The notes under the pieces were generated by a model. That model did no database searches and had not been told where the DNA came from. It saw nothing but the letters and a program-made list of their open reading frames with translations. The translations under genes and the position numbers were made by a program. Below, in pieces: positions 15,912-24,232 of a DNA stretch of 64,000 nucleotides. Position 1 is the stretch's first letter. The number at the start of each line of letters is the position of its first letter. Origin of the DNA: CADEEX01 sp964577955 (GTDB lineage Bacteria; Acidobacteriota; Vicinamibacteria; Vicinamibacterales; CAVVIG01); NCBI GenBank assembly GCA_964577955.1, contig CAZOAZ010000001.1, forward strand, positions 1-64,000, read 5' to 3'.

Positions 15912-17720
15912 ATGTTTCGGCGTGTGTCTGCCCAGAGAGGGTTGCTACGCGTCGAAAGCGCCGAGTACGCTTGTAGCAACCGACTACACATTCCAAGCTC
16001 TGCATCGAAGCTCGGCCGTCTCATTGTTCTGCTGGCATTGACCAGCGCTGCCAGTTGCACTTCGACCTCGACCGAGCTTTCATCCGGCGCCGCGCCCACG
16101 GTTCCACGCTGTCAGGTGACGCTCGACGGTACGGCCACAACCATCGACGCAGCTGGCGATCTGTCGACCGCGCACGTCGGCGCTCAACCCGAGTGCGCGT
16201 GGACCGCGAGCGCGGACGTCAACTGGATCAACGAAGTCACTCCCGCATCCGGACAAGGTGCGGCAGATGTCCGCTTCCGCGTCGTCGCGAATACCGATCC
16301 CTCCGCGCGTCAGGGCTCGCTGAGCGTGAATGGTGTCGCGCTCCGCGTCAGTCAGGCGGCGATGCCGTGCCGGTTCGAGGTGCAGCCGCGCTCAGCGACC
16401 GTGCTGCGCGCCGGCGGCAACGTCGCGATCACGATTGCCGCGCCTGCGGCCTGCGCATGGTCGGCATCAACCGAAGCATCCTGGCTCTCGCTGAATCCGG
16501 CGTCCGGGAGCGGGAACGCGACCGTCACCATCACGGCTCCCGCGAATCCGGGGTTGGCGCGGATTGCGTCGGCGACCGTCGCGGGTGTGTCGGTGTTGCT
16601 GTCGCAGGAGGCGGCGTTACCCGTCGACTGCACGGCAACGCTGCAGCCGGCGTCGCAGTCCAGTCCTGCAGCCGGCGGTGCAGGGACTCCGGTGACGGTG
16701 ACACTCCCGGCAACCTGCGCGTGGACGGCCGTCAGCGACGTCGGCTGGATCGCCGTCACCTCGAGTCCGTCCGCGACCGGGAGTGGCAGCGTGACGTTTA
16801 CGGTCGCGACGAACTCGGGCGCCGAGCGCACCGGAACGATCTCGATTGCCGGGCAACGGGCCACTGTCTCTCAGGCGGCGGCCGCTGCACCGTCGCCACC
16901 GCCACCGCCGCCGCCAGCGCCCTGCTCCTACGGAATCAATCCGACGAGTACCGCGGCGGATCCGGCCGGCGGTCCATTGACGCCAATCACCGTCACGGCC
17001 GGTGTGGGCTGCGGCTGGACGGCAGTGAGCAACACGGGCTGGATCTCCGTGACGAATGGCGCCGCGGGCTCGGGTAACGGGTCCGTCAGTCTGACCACGA
17101 TCGCCAACCCGGGCGCCGCGCGTTCCGGCACGGTGACGATCGCCGGTCAGACCCTCGACGTTTCGCAGGCCGCGCCACCGTGCTCGTACGCCATCAACCC
17201 CACCAGCGAGCAGATCGCCGCCGCCGGCGGAACGGGAGCAACGATCGCGGTGACGACGACGACCGCACTCTGTGGGTGGACGGCGGTCGCGAACGATGGC
17301 TGGCTCTCGGTGACGAACGGCGCGACGGGAAATGGCAACGGCACGGTCATGTTCAGTGTCGCGGCCAACACCGGCGCGGCCAGGACGGGAACGCTGACCG
17401 TGGCCACGCGCACCTACACCGTATCGCAGGATGCCGCGCCGCCGCCCCCGCCGCCGCCGTGTTCGTTCCAGATCGCACCAACCTCGCAATCGATTCCCGC
17501 GGCCGGCGTCACCGGCGCGTCGGTAACCGTGACGACCACGGCTGCCTGCAATTGGACGGCGGTGAGCAACGACTCGTGGCTCTCGATCACCACCGGTGCG
17601 AGCGGCATGGGGAGCGGCACCGTGACCTTCGACGCCGAAGCCAATACCGGCGGCGCCGATCGCACCGGTACGCTGACGATTGCCGGCCAGACCTTCACCG
17701 TCGCGGAAGGACACCCGTGA
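15912..17720 (+). CDS. Lipoprotein with six BACON repeats
   Basis: From the ATG at 15912 the protein has 602 residues. A hydrophobic stretch LGRLIVLLALTSAASC gives a lipoprotein-like signal with Cys at about 49, though it starts unusually far in. Six BACON units follow, each with a C-x-W-T/S-A block, a W(I/L)xVT-type strand, Gly-rich turns, and an ending like GTxxIAGQTxxVSQ. Two Pro-rich linkers (near 320 and 515) separate units. BACON domains occur on secreted proteins and are thought to bind glycans or protein. Its stop overlaps the next start (TGATG), so it is translationally coupled to an outer-membrane barrel protein. Confidence 0.8.
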   Translation: MFRRVSAQRGLLRVESAEYACSNRLHIPSSASKLGRLIVLLALTSAASCTSTSTELSSGAAPTVPRCQVTLDGTATTIDAAGDLSTAHVGAQPECAWTASADVNWINEVTPASGQGAADVRFRVVANTDPSARQGSLSVNGVALRVSQAAMPCRFEVQPRSATVLRAGGNVAITIAAPAACAWSASTEASWLSLNPASGSGNATVTITAPANPGLARIASATVAGVSVLLSQEAALPVDCTATLQPASQSSPAAGGAGTPVTVTLPATCAWTAVSDVGWIAVTSSPSATGSGSVTFTVATNSGAERTGTISIAGQRATVSQAAAAAPSPPPPPPPAPCSYGINPTSTAADPAGGPLTPITVTAGVGCGWTAVSNTGWISVTNGAAGSGNGSVSLTTIANPGAARSGTVTIAGQTLDVSQAAPPCSYAINPTSEQIAAAGGTGATIAVTTTTALCGWTAVANDGWLSVTNGATGNGNGTVMFSVAANTGAARTGTLTVATRTYTVSQDAAPPPPPPPCSFQIAPTSQSIPAAGVTGASVTVTTTAACNWTAVSNDSWLSITTGASGMGSGTVTFDAEANTGGADRTGTLTIAGQTFTVAEGHP

Positions 17721-18895
17721 TGGCTCGACGCTGGCGCCCGCTCGTCGTCGTCCTCGCACTAGTCGCGCCCGCGACCCCGCTGCATGCGCAGACGCTCACC
17801 GACGCCTTGTCATTCCTGCTCACGAACCGCTCCATTCCGACCGACGACTTCGTCCGGGATCGTCAGGCGGCGCTGGTCGCGCGCGACACCATCGCTGGAC
17901 TGGTGACCCGCGAACTCGGGACGCTGCCGATCAGCGCGTCGTCCGGCGGCTTTACGTACCGGCTCAATCCGTCGCTCGGTGTCGTGGCCCGGTCGACGAC
18001 GAATTTCGGTCCGTTCTACAGCGATCGCTCGGTCACGGTGGGCGCGCGGCAATGGTCGTTCGGCCTGGCCTACAACCAGGCGGTCTTCACGAGGCTCGAC
18101 GGCATGGACCTTCGCGACGGTCATCTCGTGTCGACCGCGAGCCGGCTGCGCGACGACCCGGCGCCGTTCGACAGCGAGACGATCACGTTGGCGATCCGGA
18201 CCGACACGACGACGCTGATCAGCACGGTCGGCGTGAACGATCGCCTCGATCTCGGCGTGGCACTGCCGATGGTCCGCGTCGAACTCCACGGCGCGCGCGT
18301 TGACACCTACCGCGGATTCGTCTCGACCCAGGCGACCGTCGCCGGCGAATCGAGGGGAATCGGCGACGTGATGGTGCGCGCCAAGTACAACTTCTACCGC
18401 ACCGACGCCGTCGGCGGCGCGGTTGGCGCCGACGTCGGACTGCCGACGGGCCAGGCAGAAAACCTGCTCGGCCTCGGCCACGCCACGGTGACGCCGCGGA
18501 TGATCGGATCATTCGAAGGCGATCGGCTCTCGTTGCACGGCAATGTCGGTGTGCTGCTCGGCAACGACCGGCCCGAGCTGGACTATCGCGGCGCCGTCAC
18601 CTACGTCGCGTTGCCACGACTGACCGCCATCGCCGAGATCGCTGGACACCAGCGTCGCGGCATCGGCCCCCTCAGCTACACGGCGACGGCGCATCCGACG
18701 CTCGCCAACGTCGAAACGCTGCGCTTGACGAGCACCGGCGAGACCAGTGAGCGCGTCGTCGCGATTGCCGGCTTCAAGTGGAACGTCCTGCGCAGCCTGC
18801 TGTTCAACGCACAAGTTCTTCGTCCGCTCACGTCGTCCGGGCTGTATGCGGCGTGGGTGCCGTCGGTCACGGTCGACTATTCCTTCGAGAGATAA
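17720..18895 (+). CDS. Outer-membrane beta-barrel protein, function unknown
   Basis: The 391-residue protein has a clear signal peptide (RRWRPLVVVLALVAPATPLH, cleavage near AQ at 23-24). The rest alternates hydrophobic and polar residues, with strands such as TYRLNPSLGVVARS, QWSFGLAYNQAVF and DRLDLGVALPMVRVELHG. The C-terminus SVTVDYSFER resembles a closing barrel strand. I recognise no named family. The start overlaps the stop of the BACON lipoprotein gene, so the two are probably made in step and could form a surface complex; the complex is inference. Confidence 0.65.
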   Translation: MARRWRPLVVVLALVAPATPLHAQTLTDALSFLLTNRSIPTDDFVRDRQAALVARDTIAGLVTRELGTLPISASSGGFTYRLNPSLGVVARSTTNFGPFYSDRSVTVGARQWSFGLAYNQAVFTRLDGMDLRDGHLVSTASRLRDDPAPFDSETITLAIRTDTTTLISTVGVNDRLDLGVALPMVRVELHGARVDTYRGFVSTQATVAGESRGIGDVMVRAKYNFYRTDAVGGAVGADVGLPTGQAENLLGLGHATVTPRMIGSFEGDRLSLHGNVGVLLGNDRPELDYRGAVTYVALPRLTAIAEIAGHQRRGIGPLSYTATAHPTLANVETLRLTSTGETSERVVAIAGFKWNVLRSLLFNAQVLRPLTSSGLYAAWVPSVTVDYSFER

Positions 18896-18897
18896 CG

Positions 18898-19971
18898 ATG
18901 GCCAGGCCCTTACTGTCGTACGTCGACTCACGGGATGCTCTCGATCTGTTTCCGGTGGAGGCGCCGCGGGTTCACCCGCCGGCGCTGCGCGACCGGCCGA
19001 TGGATGAGGATGCGCTCGCGTGGTTCGAAGAGGCACGCGTCCAGGCCGAGCTGGCGGCGGAAGAGGACCAGCGGCAGCCGCCGTCGGAGGGGGCCGAGTG
19101 GACGCACCTCTCGATGCCGGCGTTGGCAGGGTCAATCGCCTTTGCCGGTGCGTTGCTCGGGGCAATCCTCTGGATGGCTGGGGATGGCGACGTGTCGGGA
19201 CGTGCCGCTGAGACCGCAGCACCGCGGGCTGGCCGGTCGACCAGCTCGTCGGCCGGCCCCCGCCCCTCGACATCGGTGTTCGCAAGTCCGACCAGGCTCT
19301 ATCGGCCGCACGTGGAACCCGCCAAGCCGGAGCGCGTCGAGGCTGCGGCGCCAAGCGCACGGCCGAAGCCGCGTGAGGAGGTCGTGCTGACAAAGAGTCG
19401 CGCGCCGGCACCGCTGCTGCGCGATGTCGAGGCAACATCCGGGAAGTCGCCCGCCGCGCCGCCGCGGCTCGCAACACTGCCGGCAGTGCCGACGGAGTCG
19501 TCGCTCGATTTCACTGTACCAGTAGGCGAAGTGATCGCCGCCCCGACGGCGCCAAGCGCGGTCGTAACACCGGCCGCGCCAGTCCGCCGCGCTCCGGGCT
19601 CGCCGCCTGTGGCAGCGCCCGTCAGCCCTGTCGTTCGTGTCACTTCCGACGAAGACTCGGTCCGGGCCGTGCTTGGACAATATCGCACCGCCTATTCGGA
19701 ACTGGATCCGTACGCGGCACGCGCGGTGTGGCCCACCGTCGACATGAGGGCGCTGACGCGGGCGTTCGATCAGTTGGCGAATCAGCGACTCGAATTCCGT
19801 GAGTGCACCGTCGCCCTCTCCGACACGAGCGCGCGAGCGGACTGTTCGGGTAGTGCGTCGTTCAAACCAAAGCTCGGTGGCCGTTCGTCACGCACCGAAG
19901 CCCGTCAGTGGCAGTTCGACCTTCACAAAGGACCGGATGGCTGGACGATTGACGCCGTCCATTCACGTTGA
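18898..19971 (+). CDS. Membrane-anchored protein with C-terminal NTF2/SnoaL-like domain
   Basis: The 357-residue protein starts 2 bases after the barrel gene's stop. Residues 1-70 are acidic and cytoplasmic, and one membrane segment follows (about 75-97). Then comes a long Pro/Ala-rich stretch that could span the periplasm. Residues about 245-357 form a compact domain beginning EDSVRAVLGQYRTAYSELDP and ending FDLHKGPDGWTIDAVHS, the pattern of NTF2-like folds. The next gene encodes a clear paralog of this domain. Function unknown. Confidence 0.7.
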   Translation: MARPLLSYVDSRDALDLFPVEAPRVHPPALRDRPMDEDALAWFEEARVQAELAAEEDQRQPPSEGAEWTHLSMPALAGSIAFAGALLGAILWMAGDGDVSGRAAETAAPRAGRSTSSSAGPRPSTSVFASPTRLYRPHVEPAKPERVEAAAPSARPKPREEVVLTKSRAPAPLLRDVEATSGKSPAAPPRLATLPAVPTESSLDFTVPVGEVIAAPTAPSAVVTPAAPVRRAPGSPPVAAPVSPVVRVTSDEDSVRAVLGQYRTAYSELDPYAARAVWPTVDMRALTRAFDQLANQRLEFRECTVALSDTSARADCSGSASFKPKLGGRSSRTEARQWQFDLHKGPDGWTIDAVHSR

Positions 19972-20003
19972 GCACGCGATAGAAGTTACCTCGGAGGCTT
20001 ACC

Positions 20004-20681
20004 GTGTCGGACATGTCTGCCGCATCTCGAAGTGAGGCTCACACCGCCCGTCATCGCCGGCGCACGCGTCGGTATCGCCACGACGTGACCCGGGAAAGAA
20101 GTGCCGTATCCGTCGCACGGCTGATCGCGTTCAGCATCTTCGGCGGCGTGGTGTTTGGCGTCGTGCTTTGGATTGCCAGCGACGTACGGGATCGTGCGCG
20201 GCTCACGCGAACGCTCAGCGCCGCGAGCGGAGCGCCCGTTCTGAAGCTGGCGACGCCGGCTCGATCGGACGACGACCGCGGCGGTCGCGGCGTCGTCGGA
20301 ACCTCCGCCGCGACGATCGACGGAACCGACGTGCTGCTGATGAGCGCCGACGAGCGCGCGGTGCGGCAAGTGCTGGCGCGCTACCGTGCCGCGTACTCGG
20401 AACTGGATCCCTATGCGGCGCGTCAGATTTATCCGGCTGTCGATGTGATCGCGCTTACCAGGGCGTTCGACCAGCTGGCGGCTCAAGAGCTGGACTTCGA
20501 GTCTTGCGCGATCGAGTTCGCCGACGACGGAGCGACCGCCGCATGCGTCGGTGAGATCTGGTCTGCTTTGAAGTCCGGTGAGCCTTCGCAGAGCGAACCG
20601 CGCCGGTGGCGGTTCCGATTGCAGCCTGGCCGCGATGGCTGGGCGATCGTGTCAGCGGATGTCGCCGCCCTCACCCGGTAG
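20004..20681 (+). CDS. Membrane-anchored NTF2-like protein, paralog of the preceding gene
   Basis: The 225-residue protein starts at GTG 20004 with TCGGAGG 7 bases upstream. An Arg/His-rich N-terminus precedes one membrane segment (about 37-58). The C-terminal domain (about 118-225) shares SELDPYAAR, the LTRAFDQLA block and the Gly-Trp ending with its neighbour's, so the two come from a tandem duplication with loss of the long Pro-rich linker. The 3' end overlaps the convergent sortase gene by 30 bases. Function unknown. Confidence 0.7.
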   Translation: MSDMSAASRSEAHTARHRRRTRRYRHDVTRERSAVSVARLIAFSIFGGVVFGVVLWIASDVRDRARLTRTLSAASGAPVLKLATPARSDDDRGGRGVVGTSAATIDGTDVLLMSADERAVRQVLARYRAAYSELDPYAARQIYPAVDVIALTRAFDQLAAQELDFESCAIEFADDGATAACVGEIWSALKSGEPSQSEPRRWRFRLQPGRDGWAIVSADVAALTR

Positions 20682-21284
20682 CCGCTCGGCGCGAACGATG
20701 AACCGCTTCGGCGCCGCGCCGATGTAGTTGAACGGATAACAGGTTACCAGCGTCAGCACCGCGCCGTCGGTCGGCGCCAGCACCGACAGGTCTGAGGGCA
20801 TCACGATGCGCGTGTCCGTGACCGCGTATTCCAGGACGCCGCGGTCGGTGGTGATGCGCAGGCGATCGCTCACCCGGATGTGCCGCAGCGGGCGGAACAA
20901 GGCATCGCGGTGCGCGGCGATCGCGCTGTTGCCGGACTCCCAAGGGAGCGGAGTGTCCGGCAGATGTCCGGCGGCGAGGCGAAGTGTCGCGTTGTCGTCA
21001 CCCTCGGCGATGACGACCGACAGATTGAGACGCGGAATCTCGAGCCGTCCGATCGGCGTGCCGATCGCCAGAGGCGCGGCCGGCGCCGGTCGCGGTTCAG
21101 GTACGATGACGATCGTTTCAGGGATCTCATGCGTGGGTTCGAACCGCACCGCCTCGGATCGCTGATACCACTCGCGGCGCAGTTGAACCGCCGCGTAGGC
21201 CGCGAACAAGACCAGCGAGACGACCAGCAGCAGCCACTCGAGGCGAACCAGCGTCCGGGGAACACGGACAACCGTCGTCTTCAC
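20652..21284 (-). CDS. Class D-like sortase (transpeptidase)
   Basis: The 210-residue protein has one N-terminal membrane anchor (about 16-35), then the sortase fold. The catalytic triad is visible: His125 in AAHRD, Cys182 in TLVTCYP and Arg194 in PKRFIVRAE. IGRLEIPRLNLSVVIAEG is the usual first strand. Sortases cleave an LPxT-type signal and join the substrate to an acceptor on the outer side of the inner membrane. Start is GTG, overlapping the VWFA gene's stop by 4 bases. An LPATA-tailed protein is encoded two genes upstream in the same operon and is the obvious substrate. Confidence 0.85.
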   Translation of the reverse strand: MKTTVVRVPRTLVRLEWLLLVVSLVLFAAYAAVQLRREWYQRSEAVRFEPTHEIPETIVIVPEPRPAPAAPLAIGTPIGRLEIPRLNLSVVIAEGDDNATLRLAAGHLPDTPLPWESGNSAIAAHRDALFRPLRHIRVSDRLRITTDRGVLEYAVTDTRIVMPSDLSVLAPTDGAVLTLVTCYPFNYIGAAPKRFIVRAERLPGEGGDIR

Positions 21285-22192
21285 GGCGCGGACCTCGGCT
21301 GGTAGCCGGTTCGCGTGTGGACGGTCAGGCGCCGGCCGTCGCGATCGACGGCACCAACCCGAATCCGCCGCGGGCCCTCGCCGGGCGCCGCCGCCGCCGG
21401 CGCGTACGCCAGGACGTATTGGTGACGGATGTCGCGCGCGATCTCCCGAAGCGCTTCGACGACCCGCTTCGGCGACTCAGGACGAAACATCTCGCCGCCG
21501 GTGGCCTGCGCCAGTTCGCGGAGTCGCCCTGGTTTTGCGTCGTCGTCGAGTCGATCCACGATCGCGACGCCGTAGACCACCACGTTCGACGTCTGCAGGC
21601 GGCTCGTGATGCGCTCGAGTGTCGTGGTACGGCTCGCGTTGTCGGCGCCGTCGCCGACGATGATCAGGATTTTGCGCGGTTGCGAGCCTTTCGCGACATA
21701 GTCCAGGGACGCATCGAGCGCGTCCCAGAACGCGGTGCGCCCCTGCGACGCGATCGCGTTACCCAGCCGTTCACTCAGATACGAAGCGTCGTTCGTGAAC
21801 GGCGTGTCTGCCGGCAGCGCCGGACGCGGAGCGTCGGCGAAGGCGATAGCGAAGAGTTCGTCGTACGGATTGCTGCTGTTGGCAAACGACCGCGCCGCCT
21901 GGACGACCAGGTCGCGATTGGCGGCCATGCTGCCGCTGCTGTCGACGACGAGTCCGACGGTCACCGGCGAGTCCTCGTCGAGAAACAGCTGCACGGTTTG
22001 CGGGCGGTTGTTGTCGAAGATTGAGAAGGCCTCCGGCTTGAGGCCGGCCACGAAGCGGCCGCGCGAATCCTTCACGGACGCATGGAGCATCACGAGCTCG
22101 GACTGGATTGAAAACGACGGGCGATCCTGCGCCGCGACGATCGCGGACAGCAGGACCGCCCCGGCCATGACGCCAACGCCCTGAGCTCGCAT
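21281..22192 (-). CDS. Exported VWFA-domain protein (acidobacterial type)
   Basis: I chose the ATG at 22192 (303 residues) because it directly precedes a signal peptide (VMAGAVLLSAIVAAQ); an ATG at 22243 would overlap the upstream gene. The N-terminal part FSIQSELVMLHASVKDSRGR, with VAGLKPEAFSIFDNN, matches the acidobacterial VWFA-related family. The metal site reads DSSGS (84-88), with supporting Asp and Thr residues further on. Such proteins bind ligands through a divalent metal outside the cytoplasm. It is the middle gene of the sortase operon. No LPxT signal is seen at its C-terminus. Confidence 0.85.
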   Translation of the reverse strand: MRAQGVGVMAGAVLLSAIVAAQDRPSFSIQSELVMLHASVKDSRGRFVAGLKPEAFSIFDNNRPQTVQLFLDEDSPVTVGLVVDSSGSMAANRDLVVQAARSFANSSNPYDELFAIAFADAPRPALPADTPFTNDASYLSERLGNAIASQGRTAFWDALDASLDYVAKGSQPRKILIIVGDGADNASRTTTLERITSRLQTSNVVVYGVAIVDRLDDDAKPGRLRELAQATGGEMFRPESPKRVVEALREIARDIRHQYVLAYAPAAAAPGEGPRRIRVGAVDRDGRRLTVHTRTGYQPRSAP

Positions 22193-22217
22193 TGCCTGCG
22201 CTCGAGGCTCCCGGGAT

Positions 22218-22982
22218 CTAGTGTCGAAACGCGCGCCAGACACGGAGCATCGCTGCAGCCGCGAACAGCGTCGCGCCCCACGCCAGCATGGTCGGCGCGC
22301 CGCTCGCCGTGGCCGGCAGCGCCGTTCGTGGTTCCGCTCGTGCCAGCGTCGATTCCGGCGCGCGGCTCGTCCCAGACGTGCCCTGGGTCGCGGCTGGCGA
22401 GGCGCTCGCGGGTGGCATGGTGCGGTTGGCGGAATTCTGCGCCACCGGCGCGGGTGCGCTGCCGGATCCCGGTGTCACCTGACCCGCTGACGAGATGCGC
22501 GCGAGATCGTCCGAGTTGGTCTGGTCAACGCGCGTGGTGTTCGTGGCGGTCGTCAGCACGGGCTGGGCCGCGGCGCGAGCGATGCGCATCGCCTGCTCGC
22601 GCGGGTAGATGAACTCGCTGCCGGTCCGCGTGCCCGCCCACCAGAAGGCGCGAATCGGTGCTGGCGTGCCGGCCGCGTTCTCCATGAACCGCACCGTCGC
22701 GCGGTCTGGCGCTTCGTCCATGTCGAGCGGAATCGAGAGGAACATGCCGTAGACCTTCTTCTCGTCGTCGGCGCCGAGCACCTGAATGACCTTTCGTCCC
22801 GAGGTCGGGTCGGCAAGCCGGAAGATGTACCGGCCGGCGTCCAGTGTCACCCCCGGCAACTCGACCTTGTTGCTGAAAGTCATGATCGTCCGCCGGTCGA
22901 CTGGCCCCGACTGAGCCAGCGCGGGCGTCGCAGCACCCCAAACTGAGCACGCCAAGAGCGTGATTGCGCAAAACGTTTTCAT
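22218..22982 (-). CDS. Exported protein with LPATA sortase signal
   Basis: From the ATG at 22982, preceded by GGAGG 8 bases upstream, the protein has 254 residues. A signal peptide (to about 23) is followed by a beta-rich domain (VELPGVTLDAGRYIFRLADP, VYGMFLSIPLDMDEAPDRAT, FWWAGTRTGSEFIYPREQAM) of a kind I associate with acidobacterial secreted proteins. Then comes a Ser/Thr/Pro/Ala-rich stretch of about 90 residues. The end is a full sorting signal: LPATA (222-226), a hydrophobic segment, and Arg-x-x-Arg-x-x-Arg-His. Class D sortases favour LPxTA. First gene of the operon with VWFA and sortase. Confidence 0.82.
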   Translation of the reverse strand: MKTFCAITLLACSVWGAATPALAQSGPVDRRTIMTFSNKVELPGVTLDAGRYIFRLADPTSGRKVIQVLGADDEKKVYGMFLSIPLDMDEAPDRATVRFMENAAGTPAPIRAFWWAGTRTGSEFIYPREQAMRIARAAAQPVLTTATNTTRVDQTNSDDLARISSAGQVTPGSGSAPAPVAQNSANRTMPPASASPAATQGTSGTSRAPESTLARAEPRTALPATASGAPTMLAWGATLFAAAAMLRVWRAFRH

Positions 22983-23034
22983 CGCACCATCCTCCGATGC
23001 GGTGAGTCGCAACGTTTGTGCCGCGAAAGCTCGG

Positions 23035-24084
23035 CTACGGAAGGTTGGTCGCGAACCAGCGCGTGATCAACAAGTAGAGCTTGCCCCACGTCGACGTTTC
23101 GAGGAGATGGGCGTTTTCGTCGACGTTGGTGAGGCCTTCGATGAGGACGAGATCGGACTCAGGCGCGACCGCCTGCAGTCCGGCGCGATAGAGATCGCCG
23201 TTCTGGCGATTGAGAATGTACGGACTCGGCGGATCGCAGCTCGTGCAGTCGTAGCCGGGCACGACGTGCCCGACACGGAATCCGTTGTGGGTCATCACCG
23301 TCGCCGAGGAACTGGCTGCGCCGAACCAGTCGTACACCGCGTCGGCCCGCGTCGCCGGATCAAGCACCAGCCAGCTTTCCTCGACGATGATGAACGGGTC
23401 GACGCCGAAGTCACGCTGGGTTGCGGCGCGCAGCGCGTCGATCAGCTCGTGGAAGAAATTCGTTCTCGAGTAGAAGGCGTAGCCGCCGTGCCACATGAAG
23501 ACGACCGGACGTCCGTCGACGGTCAACCAATGCGTCGGCGGTACCGTCTCGAAGTACCGCTTCCACTGGTGGTCGTAGAAGAAGCGCAGACCGCCTTCGC
23601 CGCTGCCGGCGAGGTCGGCGAGATCGAACGGGGTGTCCAGATTCCAGCCGTAGCCGCGCGCGAGGTTCTTGCGCAGGACTTCTGAGGCGGTGTCGTCGAA
23701 GAGCGCGATCTTGATCCCTGGCGCCGCTCGGTCGATCGCGGCGACGAGCGGAGCGAGCGTGGCCGGGTCCGCGTTCGAGGGGTCACCCCAGGAGGCTGCC
23801 GCCAGCCAGCCGAGTCCGGCCTCGCGGGCCTGCTTGACGACGTTGGTCCACCACCCGGAGTCCGCGGCGTTCCAGCGGATCGTCGGGGGATACTTCGTGG
23901 CGGCGGGCAGACGGTCGTACCACCACGAGAACATCGCGCCGTACTTGCCGGCGTTCAGCTCCTGGCTGGACCCACGGTTGGCGGCGGAGAGGAGGGCGAG
24001 TACCAGCGCGCACACGCGCCAGCAACGGCGGCTTCCGGTAGGGACCGGCTTCAGCCTGTCCGCCTCCGCTGAGGAACCTCTCAT
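23035..24084 (-). CDS. Secreted DUF5010/GH99-like protein
   Basis: The 349-residue protein has an N-terminal hydrophobic export segment (VCALVLALLSAANRG). Its body reads MFSWWYDRLPAATKYPPTIR, TNVVKQAREAGLGWLAAASW, FMWHGGYAFYSR and FIIVEESWL. These are features of TIM-barrel proteins around DUF5010 and GH99/GH71, which act on alpha-glycans. Catalysis is not demonstrated. The first 18 codons include a hairpin repeat (24035-24064, giving RLKPVPTGS), so the true start may be the GTG at 24015 or the repeat may have extended the N-terminus. Confidence 0.65.
   Translation of the reverse strand: MRGSSAEADRLKPVPTGSRRCWRVCALVLALLSAANRGSSQELNAGKYGAMFSWWYDRLPAATKYPPTIRWNAADSGWWTNVVKQAREAGLGWLAAASWGDPSNADPATLAPLVAAIDRAAPGIKIALFDDTASEVLRKNLARGYGWNLDTPFDLADLAGSGEGGLRFFYDHQWKRYFETVPPTHWLTVDGRPVVFMWHGGYAFYSRTNFFHELIDALRAATQRDFGVDPFIIVEESWLVLDPATRADAVYDWFGAASSSATVMTHNGFRVGHVVPGYDCTSCDPPSPYILNRQNGDLYRAGLQAVAPESDLVLIEGLTNVDENAHLLETSTWGKLYLLITRWFATNLP
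24035..24064. repeat. Hairpin repeat at the 5' end of a gene
   Basis: The + strand reads CCGGTAGGGACCGGCTTCAG, followed by CCTGTCCGCC. The lead GGTAGGGAC and the TTCA loop are shared with the copies at 31601, 34009 and 53273; the stem here has mismatches. It overlaps the predicted N-terminal codons of the DUF5010-like gene. Confidence 0.65.
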
Positions 24085-24201
24085 GACCCTGAACCGAATT
24101 GTAACGGTTCAGGGCGCCTTGCAAATTACGCCGCCGCCTTCATCTGCCGCGTGCTCGGCGCAGCGCCCATCGTGTCCTGCGGCCGGGACGCGAGTGAAGC
24201 T

Positions 24202-24209
24202 GCTATAGT
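24202..24209 (+). promoter_or_regulatory. Extended -10 element before the GntR-type gene
   Basis: TGC immediately followed by TATAGT (24204-24209) forms an extended -10. It lies 11 bases before an in-frame GTG (24221) and 23 before the ATG at 24233. No -35 match is evident, as is usual for extended -10 promoters. Confidence 0.4.
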
Positions 24210-24232
24210 TGCGCCTCAGTGTGGCAACGTCG

